Source of the DNA: Nonomuraea cypriaca
GTDB taxonomy: Bacteria > Actinomycetota > Actinomycetes > Streptosporangiales > Streptosporangiaceae
Direction of reading: 5' to 3'
Length of the DNA: 64,000 nucleotides
Assembly: GCF_015645445.1 (NCBI RefSeq)
Contig: NZ_JADOGI010000001.1
Span: forward strand, 117,917-181,916
The notes under the pieces are model-generated. The model was not told the DNA's origin. It saw only the letters and a program-made list of their open reading frames with translations, and did not search any database. The translations under genes and the position numbers were made by a program. Of the stretch, positions 1 through 7,368 are shown piece after piece. Position 1 is the stretch's first letter, and each line of letters begins with the position of its first letter.

Positions 1-193
1 TCGTCGGCGAACAGGTTGAGGACCTTGACCCACCCGGTGATCGCCGCGTGCGCGGGGAGCACGACTGCAACAGATGGAACGTCCAGGCGGGCCGGAGCCT
101 CTTTGTGGCCTTGGCGAGTACCTCGCCGATGACGACGCCGAACGCCGAAACTGGCCTGACCTTGATAAACGCGAGCATCAACTCACTCGACAT
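1..193 (-). CDS. possible 5' part of an unknown gene cut by the window edge
   Basis: An open frame starts at an ATG at 193 and runs leftward off the window with no stop. The first 40 or so residues look moderately hydrophobic and protein-like; the last 20 become Ser/Arg/Pro-rich, as in shadow frames of GC-rich DNA. There is no convincing ribosome binding site and I recognise no family. Nothing else between 1 and 347 looks coding on either strand. Confidence 0.18.
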   Translation of the reverse strand, partial: MSSELMLAFIKVRPVSAFGVVIGEVLAKATKRLRPAWTFHLLQSCSPRTRRSPGGSRSSTCSPT

Positions 194-347
194 CACGAAT
201 TAAAGATCAGTAGCGCAGCCGACGGCCACGCCACCCGTTCCCACCAGCGCCGTCAGGCAGAGGCGGATAGTGCCGAGTTCGGTCTAGGTCCGACATATCA
301 GTTGTTCTACCCGGCGCTGCAGGCTAACTAGACATAGCATCTCTGTC

Positions 348-980
348 ATGGACGCCCGTAAGTGGCTCAACGGTGTAAGCCGCGAAGACGCTCTCGTCGT
401 TGCAGCAACTAATCTCATCGCGATGCTCCTCGGTGCAGCAACCAGTCTTGGCTGGCTCGATTCGGGATCGGTGGCCCTTTTTGTCGGATTCGCTGCGCTG
501 GTCGCCGCGGTGCTCGTGCTCATCCGCAAGCCGATGCCGGCCCCGCCTTCGCTGACCTTGATCGTCGTGCTCCTCACGGTTGCCACCCCGGCTGCGGTTG
601 GGATGGCGGCCCACGGGCTTGTCCAGGCGATCGCCGTGGAGAACAGCCGTGCCTTGGGTGTGAGTTGGAGTCCGGACCGCCTCTCCCCGGGAGGCGTGGC
701 CCAGGCGGTCGTTGCCGTTGAAGGTGAATATGGACGCCTGCGTGTTCCCGTGTCGTACAGAGATCCCGATCAGGAACAAGGATCGTGTCCAAATAACCGT
801 GTCTCCGTGACGATGGACGACCAACCACCGAGTCAAGGTGTCAAGAGTTTCAACAACGGGGATTTCGCTGAATTCGAGCTGCCAGAGGGCAAGAAAAGCG
901 TCACCCTGTACATGAAGCTGGAGGCGACGCAGAATTGCTCGATCATCATCCAGACGCGAGATGTCGCGTTTTACCAGTAG
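348..980 (+). CDS. membrane-anchored protein of unknown function, three predicted helices plus an exposed C-terminal domain
   Basis: The 210-residue product has three hydrophobic helices at about residues 17-38, 41-59 and 69-95, followed by a soluble domain of about 115 residues. That domain carries two cysteines (in GSCPNN and QNCSII) that could form a disulfide if it lies outside the cell. The ATG at 348 is the first start in a clean frame. Only 12 bases separate its stop from the solute-binding lipoprotein at 993, so the two are probably cotranscribed and may act together at the membrane. I do not recognise the family. Codon usage matches the neighbours, so the frame is probably real. Confidence 0.7.
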   Translation: MDARKWLNGVSREDALVVAATNLIAMLLGAATSLGWLDSGSVALFVGFAALVAAVLVLIRKPMPAPPSLTLIVVLLTVATPAAVGMAAHGLVQAIAVENSRALGVSWSPDRLSPGGVAQAVVAVEGEYGRLRVPVSYRDPDQEQGSCPNNRVSVTMDDQPPSQGVKSFNNGDFAEFELPEGKKSVTLYMKLEATQNCSIIIQTRDVAFYQ

Positions 981-992
981 ACAGAGGTTGGA

Positions 993-1928
993 ATGAAAGT
1001 TGGTGTTCTGGCGACAGCACTTCTAGTCGAGGCGGCGCTTCTATCGGCGCTGGCTGCCTGTGGGGGTAGCCCTCCGAAGCCTCAGCTTCCCTCACCCCTG
1101 AACGAAGGTATCGTTGCGGTCGGCGTCAAGCCATACCCGAGCTTTTTCGAGGACGTCAACGGCACCCATATCGGTTTCGAGGTGTCCGCCCGGAAAAAGA
1201 TACTGAGTCATGCAGGCGCCCAGAAATCAATACCCACCCAGATATGGACGAACAACTGGGCGAGCCTGCTGGAAAAAGAACAAGTCCATCTTGTGATGGG
1301 GATGATTTCCGACAGCGACGACAGGGCAACACACTTCCGACTTGCCCGATCCTATCTCAGAACCGATATCGGGCTGCTCACCCTCGCTAACGCCGAGGAA
1401 CTCAACGACGTCAGCGAGCTTGCCGGAAAGACCGTATGCACAGTAGAGGAAACCTCGGCGCACGCGACGATAGACAACCTGCAACAAAAAGGTTATTCAA
1501 TCCACTCCGTCACCGCTCCCAGTCCGACCGCGTGCATCCAGAAGGTCAAGAACGGGGAAGCGTATGCATACAGCACTGACCGACTCATCCTGATGGGATT
1601 CTCCACCCACAATGACAGCATTGACGAGGGGACTCAAAAATCCTACTATCGAGTGCTCAACCTTAGCTTGGGGAGAGAGCAGCACATATCAATAGTGCTG
1701 AACAAGAAGGACAGCCAGGCGTGCCAGCGCCTGGTCGACGCAATCGGCAAATACGTCGAGAGCAACGACTGGCTCGCTGATCTGCGCCACGAAGTCATCG
1801 ATGAGTATCTGGAGAGGGCACCCGGCGATCCCGATATGACCGATCAGCAGGTGCGGGATAGATTCGGGCCGACCGTGCGCGACGCCGAACGCTGCACTGA
1901 TCCACCACCTCCGAATGCCGTGAATTGA
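993..1928 (+). CDS. family-3 type extracellular solute-binding lipoprotein
   Basis: This 311-residue protein has a lipoprotein signal peptide with lipobox LAAC (Cys23) and a fold typical of family-3 (glutamate/polar amino-acid type) binding proteins. Signs are an early VGVKPYPSFFED strand-loop, GFEVSARKKI, the segment VMGMISDSDDRATHF, and a hinge region with LAGKTVCTVEETSAH. It would be exported and anchored on the outer face of the membrane. No permease or ATPase for it lies in the window; the only neighbour is the small membrane protein at 348-980. It may therefore be an orphan receptor, a sensor subunit, or serve a transporter encoded elsewhere. Start: ATG at 993 after a GAGG-like site. 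Confidence 0.8.
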   Translation: MKVGVLATALLVEAALLSALAACGGSPPKPQLPSPLNEGIVAVGVKPYPSFFEDVNGTHIGFEVSARKKILSHAGAQKSIPTQIWTNNWASLLEKEQVHLVMGMISDSDDRATHFRLARSYLRTDIGLLTLANAEELNDVSELAGKTVCTVEETSAHATIDNLQQKGYSIHSVTAPSPTACIQKVKNGEAYAYSTDRLILMGFSTHNDSIDEGTQKSYYRVLNLSLGREQHISIVLNKKDSQACQRLVDAIGKYVESNDWLADLRHEVIDEYLERAPGDPDMTDQQVRDRFGPTVRDAERCTDPPPPNAVN

Positions 1929-2842
1929 CACGGATGTAGAGGGGTCGGCGCTGTCGACTCCGATGTGCCTGCACTCGCAGTCGGGGCCCTATGTGTGCGT
2001 CCAAGGGCCCCGTCCGAGCGCTGGAAGCCAAGCTGACGCCCAGGCATGGCGTGCGCTTCGCCGAAACAACGACCTTCGTGAACGGCACCGAGGAGAGGCA
2101 GGCCCAGGAGCGGAAGGGGGCCTTCGAGTTCGACGAGAAGGGCGTCAAAGCCTTCGACGTCACGACGGTCCCACGCGCTTACGGGCGGCAACGGGTCATC
2201 GGGATCGGCAGATTGTGCGGTATTCAGTACTGCCAGATGGCGCTGCGACGGTGTCGTGTGGGGTGGACTTCGAGATCATCGATAGCCTCGACGGCGAGAC
2301 GGCCATCGGTTGTGGCGTTGGCCCTCTGCCGGATGGCTGCGAGCCTGAGACGCAGGCGCTGGCGGGCCTGGCGCTCCTCGATGTCGGCCCACTCTGATAC
2401 CGACCGGTCTCGAGGATCAGCTCTGGCCCAGGAGTAGACATCGACCTTGTGGCGGAGGGACATCGGGCGTGGCCGGTGACCGGCTCGCTGTGCCTGTCGC
2501 AGGCACCTGGCACTGTAATGGAGACCAACTATCGTCACCGATCGCCATGGGGTTCCCCTCAGGCAACCCCCGTCGAGAATCGGACGATCGATGTGATGAG
2601 CAGTGCGGGACATGAGGCTCCCTGAGTAGCACCGCCAGTATTTCCTGGCGCACTACTGGAAGCCGGTCGGTCCCGTTGATCGCTGTTGAGTCATGGCCGG
2701 ACCATAGCATTGCGGGCGGCGAGGTAGGCGCTCCAGTCCCGTTTGGCATGTCGGCCCAGCGAACGGCGGTGTTGATGTGCAGGCCGAGGATGTTCAGCCA
2801 GGACCGGCGCGGGGATGTCCTCGACCAGGGCGATGAGGGCAG
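1929..2842. other. stretch without a recognisable intact gene
   Basis: Several open frames of 100-150 codons exist on both strands, but none shows a known motif, a good start site, or consistent codon bias over its length. The most protein-like pieces are a plus-strand frame at about 1991-2200, with an acidic/basic composition, and a minus-strand frame ending at 2224. Together with the Rhs scrap just downstream, this reads as decayed coding DNA. A short inverted repeat GCCAG-N6-CTGGC lies near 2645. Confidence 0.4.
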
Positions 2843-2938
2843 CGTCGCGGCGGCGATGATCTGCCGTTCACCGACCGCGGCTTCCTTGGTAAGACCGAGG
2901 ACACCTCAACCGGCCTCGACTACCTGTCGGCCCGCTGA
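2843..2938 (+). pseudogene. fragment of an Rhs-repeat-associated core domain
   Basis: The plus frame ending at the TGA at 2936-2938 reads GGDDLPFTDRGFLGKTED followed by TSTGLDYLSAR. This matches the conserved junction of Rhs/YD-repeat polymorphic toxins, where GFLGKTEDTSTGL-YLGAR-YYDP marks the end of the core before the variable toxin tip. Here the frame stops exactly where YYDP should follow, and the upstream YD repeats are not readable. It is a relic of an Rhs or secreted-toxin gene, not a functional gene. The recognition rests on motif memory. Confidence 0.6.
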
Positions 2939-2957
2939 TCGAACCGTCCCGGACAGT

Positions 2958-2982
2958 CAGCCGGGACGCGGTGTCCCGGCTG
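2958..2982 (-). terminator. hairpin terminator of the mucin-like gene
   Basis: A perfect 10-bp inverted repeat (CAGCCGGGAC / GTCCCGGCTG) with a 5-base loop lies 19 bp beyond the stop codon at 3001 of the leftward gene. No U-tract follows, which is usual for actinomycete hairpins. Confidence 0.7.
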
Positions 2983-3000
2983 GTCGCCTCGGCCGCAGGC

Positions 3001-4890
3001 CTACGGAGTGGAGTGACCAGTGCTTCCCGGCATGGTGTCGTCGTCATCACTGGCCGGGTGTTCGCCGAGCCGCCTACGTCCGTGGTAGTCCGAGTCGGGG
3101 TCGTTCTCGGTCGGGACGAAACCACCGAACGGGGAGGCATCTGCGGGGTGGAAGCCGGGATCGCGTGGCTTGGAGTCGAAGAGCGACTCCAGGGGTCCAG
3201 GCGGGATGTAGGGCTCGAAGGGCGGAGTCCAGGCGGCGGTCCCATAAGGGTCCGTGCCGGAGCCATGCACGGGTGAACCGGTCCCGGGGTGCGGGTGGCC
3301 CGGCCCGTACGGTGCGCCGGGTGGGGCACTGTCCTGTTCGCCGAGGGCGGCGGCGGACTCGATGGCTTCGAGGAGTTGCCGCCTCCACGGGTTGGCCCCG
3401 TCAGGCTCGGCGGGGCCGTGGCGGGGGGCCGGAGTTGAGGGCATGGGTTCGACGTATCCGGCGGTGGCCAGGCGAGTCCGGCGGGACCTGGCTACGAGCA
3501 CCGCGAGCACGGCCAGCAGGGCCACCACGACCACAACGGCCGAGGTGACCATCGTCGGGGTGGAGAAGCCCGTCTGCTGGGTGGACACTGCGGAGTTGAG
3601 GTGTGTGGGGACGGCGCTCGAAGCCGTGGTGCTGGACGCCGTCGGTGTGGCAGCGATGTCCTCCTCCCCTACGGCCTGCGCCGTGGGGGTCGGCGTGGGC
3701 GAGGACGAAGTGGCCGCCGCCGCTGCAGCGGAGGTGGCGGTCGGTTCGGCTTCGGTGGTGGCCGAAGCAGACGGTGACTCCGATGTCGTGGCGGTGTCCG
3801 TGGGGGAGGACGACTCGGACGCCGTGGCGGTGTCCGTGGGGGAGGACGACTCGGACGCCGTGGCGGTGTCCGTAGGCGATGGCGAGTCGGACGCCGTGGC
3901 GGTTTCTGTAGCCGATGGCGAGTCGGATGCCGTGGGGGTGGCTGAAGGTGACTCGGATGTGGCCGTGGGGGTGGCCGACGGGGACTCGGACGTGGTGGGT
4001 GTGGGGGTGGACGATGCCGGTTCCGACGTCGTGGGGGTCGGGGTGGATGACGGCGTCGCGGTGGTCGGTGTGTCCGAAGTGGGTTGCGGAGTAGCCGTGG
4101 TGGCAGGCCCGCCTGACGTTGAGGTGGGCGTGGCTGTTGGTGTGTCGGAGGTCGGTCGGGGGGTGCTCGTGGGTGTGTCGGAGGGCGGCGCGCTCTCGGA
4201 CGGCGGTGTGTCCAAGGCATGGGTCGGCTCTGGCGCAGGACGGGTCGCCACGGGTGACGGGCCGGCACCCTCATGGTGAGAGCCGTCCTGATGGCTGATG
4301 CCGTCTCGGTCGGGCCCCGACGGGCTGGTCGGCTTCTCTGGAGAGCCCTGGCCCAACTCCTGAGAGTCCTGGCCCTTCCCGTGGGGGCTCTGGTGCTTCT
4401 CGTGAGTGTCCTGGCGGCCGTCTGTGTCGGTGCGCGGCCCACCATGAGGTCCACCCACCGGCGAGTCCGCATGGTCATCGTGCGCCTGCGGAGCGGTCGG
4501 GTCGTCCTGATGGAACGGCCGCTGGTGGTCAGGCCGCTGCTGCTGGCTTGAGTCTGCATCAGACCACCGCTGCTGGCCTGTGTCGGTGTCCCGCCAATGT
4601 TGCCGGCCCGAATCGGAGTCGGACCACCGCTGCTGACCATCGTGGTTGCCGGACTGCTCGTGCGGCGACCAGTCGCCGGGTCGGTCGTCGGTGATCTGCG
4701 CGTCGCTCTGAGCGTCGGTGGGCCGGTGGCCCGGCTGTTCCTGGGCGACGTGGGTGTCGGATTCTGCCGTGGAGGTTCGGCCGGCGGACTGTGCTTGGGG
4801 CCGGTTGGCGCCGGACTCTGCCCCGGTGGTCTGGTACCACGAGGCCAAGACGTAGGCCGCGTCGATGAACTTCTGGATATCTGGCGGCAT
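3001..4890 (-). CDS. mucin-like Thr/Ser/Pro-rich single-pass membrane protein
   Basis: The 629-residue product begins MPPDIQKFIDAAYVLASW. An Asp/Gln/His-rich hydrophilic segment follows (about residues 25-200), then some 240 residues dominated by Thr, Ser, Pro and Ala with a degenerate 12-residue repeat. One transmembrane helix (about 447-466, VVVVVALLAVLAVLVA) ends in a basic stop-transfer RSRR. A tail of about 160 Pro/Gly/Asp-rich residues closes the protein. No signal peptide is visible, so topology is unclear; positive-inside would put the Thr-rich stalk outside. I chose the ATG at 4890 because the preceding 69 codons have shadow-like composition and a GGGAGG lies upstream; an upstream start at 5097 is possible. 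The gene stands alone and ends at a hairpin. Function unknown: possibly a surface stalk or a glycosylated adhesin. Confidence 0.65.
   Translation of the reverse strand: MPPDIQKFIDAAYVLASWYQTTGAESGANRPQAQSAGRTSTAESDTHVAQEQPGHRPTDAQSDAQITDDRPGDWSPHEQSGNHDGQQRWSDSDSGRQHWRDTDTGQQRWSDADSSQQQRPDHQRPFHQDDPTAPQAHDDHADSPVGGPHGGPRTDTDGRQDTHEKHQSPHGKGQDSQELGQGSPEKPTSPSGPDRDGISHQDGSHHEGAGPSPVATRPAPEPTHALDTPPSESAPPSDTPTSTPRPTSDTPTATPTSTSGGPATTATPQPTSDTPTTATPSSTPTPTTSEPASSTPTPTTSESPSATPTATSESPSATPTASDSPSATETATASDSPSPTDTATASESSSPTDTATASESSSPTDTATTSESPSASATTEAEPTATSAAAAAATSSSPTPTPTAQAVGEEDIAATPTASSTTASSAVPTHLNSAVSTQQTGFSTPTMVTSAVVVVVALLAVLAVLVARSRRTRLATAGYVEPMPSTPAPRHGPAEPDGANPWRRQLLEAIESAAALGEQDSAPPGAPYGPGHPHPGTGSPVHGSGTDPYGTAAWTPPFEPYIPPGPLESLFDSKPRDPGFHPADASPFGGFVPTENDPDSDYHGRRRLGEHPASDDDDTMPGSTGHSTP
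3788..3931 (-). repeat. four tandem 36-bp coding repeats
   Basis: The sequence GTGGCGGTGTCCGT and what follows recurs at 3788, 3824, 3860 and 3896, exactly 36 bp apart, with the first two copies almost identical. The period is a multiple of three and encodes a 12-residue unit of the type TASESSSPTDTA in the stalk of the minus-strand gene. More degenerate copies continue to about 4200. It is a likely site of slippage-driven length variation. Confidence 0.8.
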
Positions 4891-5121
4891 GGAAGTGTGA
4901 GACCTCCCGGACGAGACCGGATTTACCCATGCAGACCCTGACAAAAGTGATGATGAAGGACTGATGAGGCTAAACCGGAAGCCTGTGGGTAGGGCGAGCG
5001 TACTCGGATGTTTCCGCAGGTCAAGTGCCCCTAAAGGGGTGACCAACGGCTCTGTCTGGAGTAAAGCCCAGGTCAGAGGCACTGTCGGAAATGTCATTCA
5101 ACGCGAACTATGTAGAAAGAT

Positions 5122-5433
5122 CTACCAAAAGTCCGTAGCTGTGCTCGTCGGCAGGCCGCCGGCCAGGTCGCCCAGGGCGGCGTGCGGCCGCTCGTGGTCG
5201 TAGTAGTTCACGAAGTCAGCGAGTGCGGCGCGGCGTTCGTGCTCGGAGGTGTAGTCGCGCACGTAGGCCCATTCCATGGTGAGTGTGCCGTTATAGCGTT
5301 CAACCTTTCCATTCGTCCGCGGTGTGTAGGGCCGGGTCCGCTTGTGCTTCGTGCCGGTCGCGGCGAGCGCGTCACCCCAGGTCCGGGAGCGATAGCAGGC
5401 ACCGTTGTCTGTCAGGACGCACCTCGCGGCCGC
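5122..5433 (-). pseudogene. IS481-type transposase, C-terminal fragment
   Basis: About 100 residues of an integrase-core transposase remain: CVLTDNGACYRSRTW, PYTPRTNGKVERYNGTL, EWAYVRDYTSEHERRAAL, YYDHERPHAALG. These are the second Asp and catalytic Glu regions of the DDE core; the N-terminal helix-turn-helix and first Asp are gone. Beyond the stop, TGTCGGAAATGTCATTC at 5083 could be an outer inverted repeat of the element. Upstream the frame joins unrelated sequence, so this is a truncated, inactive copy. Confidence 0.8.
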
Positions 5434-5550
5434 CGTCCGCACGCGCAGTTCCCCGGGGGGGGCCTCGGGCTGCTCGGTCTGCGCGAGAGCCGGTGTCGGC
5501 GCTCGATCCGGCGAACCGGCCGCCGATGGGGCCGCACTCGGCAAGCGCGA

Positions 5551-5592
5551 CTCGTCGAGGTCGAACGTGGTGAGCATGACGACCTTCGGCCC
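5551..5592 (-). pseudogene. scrap of a NarL-type response regulator receiver domain
   Basis: In the same minus frame that runs into the IS481 fragment, codons read GPKVVMLTTFDLDE. This is the beta4-alpha4 signature of NarL/FixJ response-regulator receiver domains, usually VVMLTTFDLDEYVYDALRAGA. The match stops after DE and no output domain follows. It appears to be a recombination scrap next to the insertion sequence. Confidence 0.45.
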
Positions 5593-5685
5593 GCTGGGCG
5601 AGGCCGAGATACGCGCGGCGGGCTGGTGGACGGTGCACCAGCTCGGTGAGGCCGCCCCGCCGGTGCCCGTGGTGCTGAGTGCGGA

Positions 5686-5700
5686 GGTTATAGGCTATAG
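5686..5700. promoter_or_regulatory. TATAG-heptamer motif upstream of the kinase-aminotransferase relic
   Basis: GGTTATAGGCTATAG consists of two G(T/C)TATAG heptamers. The same pair in swapped order stands at 23378-23391 before the small lipoprotein, and related GGTTATAAC elements stand at 20524 and 20551 before the aconitase gene. AT-rich words of this kind are rare in this DNA, so a shared regulator site is plausible; the GntR proteins encoded nearby are candidates. Confidence 0.45.
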
Positions 5701-5792
5701 ATTCGCTGGGGAAGGAGGAACTTCGAGCGAGAGGCGGACAGTAGCGCGCTGGACCGCTCTCTGCCCGTCATCGCCGCGAGGAGCACGGAACC

Positions 5793-5818
5793 CGGTCATC
5801 GTTGGTCAACGATGACCG
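5793..5818. promoter_or_regulatory. perfect 26-bp palindrome, likely operator
   Basis: Two perfect 12-bp arms (left arm CGGTCATCGTTG) flank a 2-bp centre, 90 bp before the start of the kinase-aminotransferase relic. The inner GTTGGTCAAC resembles operators of FadR/FCD-type GntR regulators. The 2-bp loop suits a dimeric repressor site better than a terminator. Confidence 0.55.
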
Positions 5819-5907
5819 CGGGGAGCCCCCCGCGCACATTGCGATTCACACGGTGAGCGGCTGCGACAGGCAAGCCTGACAGCCGCCGCGGAAAGGATGC
5901 CGCCATC

Positions 5908-7328
5908 ATGACCACTGGAACGGCCGGTCCGGACGACTCCGGCACCGATGTCTTCGCGGAGCCGGCCCCGATGTTCTCGCTGGGCCATCTACGGGAAGTG
6001 GTACGCGAGCATTGGGAGCTGGAAACCCCGGATCCGCGTCCTCTCGACAGCGAGCGCGACCTCAACGTCCTCATCGACGGCAGGTTCGTCCTGAAGGTCT
6101 CCAACCCCGCCGAGAGCGCGGACGTTGTCGACATGGAGGTCAAGGGGCTCGCGCACGTATATGCCGCGGATCCAGGGTTGCCGATCCCGGCGACGGTCGC
6201 CTCGCCTTCCGGCGGGTCGATCGTGCACCTGCGTGACGACGCCGGCCGTGACTGCTTGGCCAGGCTGATCACGTTCCTCCCCGGCACCCCGGTCGAGAAC
6301 AGGCCGCTCGACATCGGGCTCGCCGAGCAGATCGGTGCTACCGCGGCGCGCATGTCCGTCGCCCTGCAGGGTTTCTTCCACCCGGCGGCGGGCCGGACCC
6401 TGATGTGGGATATCAGGCGGATGCCCAGCGTGTTGGCCGATTCAGGCATCGAAGCCGGGCCGTTGCAGAAGCTCGCTGCCCGGGTGACCCCGGCATTGGA
6501 GGCGGCCGGCACGCTTCCATCCGGTGTCCAGCACGCCGACGTCACCCTCACCAACGTGCTGGCCGAGTCGGACACGGTCAGCGCCGTCATCGACTTCGGC
6601 GACATGCATCACACGGCTGCCGTCTGCGACCTCGCCGCCACCCTGACATCGGTGCTGCGCAAAGTGGGCGGCGACGACTACGGAGAGTACCTGACGAGTT
6701 CGCCGCCGGCCTCGTCGAGGGCGCCCATGCAGCCGACACCCTGTACCTGGCGGACGAGGTGCAGTCGGGATACGGCCGGAGCGGTCCGAAGCTTTGGCGC
6801 TTCGCGCTCGCCGGTATCACGCCGGACATCGTGACCCTGGGCAAACCGATGGGAGCCGGCTACCCGATCGGCGCGGTCATCACCAGACGGGAGATCGCCG
6901 ACGCGCTCGCCAGGCGGTACGAGTACTTCTCCACCTTCGCCGCGACGCCCGCCGCTGCGGCGGCGGGCCACGCCGTTCTCGACGTACTCCAGCTGACCGG
7001 CTTGCCCGAGCAGGCGGTCGAGGTCGGAGCACGGATGCATCGGCGGCTGCGCGACCTCGCCGCCGATGAGCCGCTGCTCGGCGAGGTTCGGGGCACCGGG
7101 CTCCTCACCGGCGTCGACGTGCTGCCCGCCGGCGGGGCCACCTCCAGGGAGGTGGCGCGTTCCCTGCTCGAACAGCTGGTCACGCACGGCGTACTCGCGG
7201 GCTTGACCGGCCCGCGTGGTGACGTGCTGAAGATACGTCCGCCCCTGGTGTGGCAGCCGGGCCACGTCGATCTGTTCATCGACGGGCTCCACCGGTCCCT
7301 GTCCGAGCTACGAACCGGGCGAGCCTGA
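5908..7328 (+). pseudogene. internally deleted APH-type kinase / class-III aminotransferase fusion
   Basis: The first 255 codons (ATG at 5908) encode an aminoglycoside-phosphotransferase-fold kinase: LDSERDLNVLIDGRFVLKVSN, catalytic loop QHADVTLTNVL, and metal site VIDFGDMHHT. Near 6695 the reading frame changes. From there to 7328 a different frame encodes the C-terminal half of a PLP aminotransferase: YLADEVQSGYGRSG, LGKPMGAGYPIGAV with the PLP lysine, EVRGTGLLTGVDV and LKIRPPLVW. Such kinase-aminotransferase fusions normally span 750-1,000 residues; here the middle, including the aminotransferase N-terminal half, is missing and the parts are out of frame. The families recall hydroxylysine kinase plus 5-phosphohydroxylysine or ethanolamine-phosphate phospholyase. 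It converges on the serine hydrolase gene. Confidence 0.8.
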
Positions 7329-7368
7329 CACAAGCCGCCTGGCAGCCCGCGAGATCAGGAGGACACCG

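Noticed and set aside
74..331. 85-codon plus-strand frame
   Set aside because: No ribosome site, motif or consistent codon bias; overlaps an equally uncertain minus frame.
2676..3548. 290-codon plus-strand frame
   Set aside because: Arg/Gly/Ser-rich shadow of the mucin-like gene; the only meaningful piece in this region is the Rhs scrap in another frame.
3788..3931. CRISPR array
   Set aside because: The 36-bp repeats are contiguous without spacers, in frame in a low-complexity coding region, and no cas gene is near.
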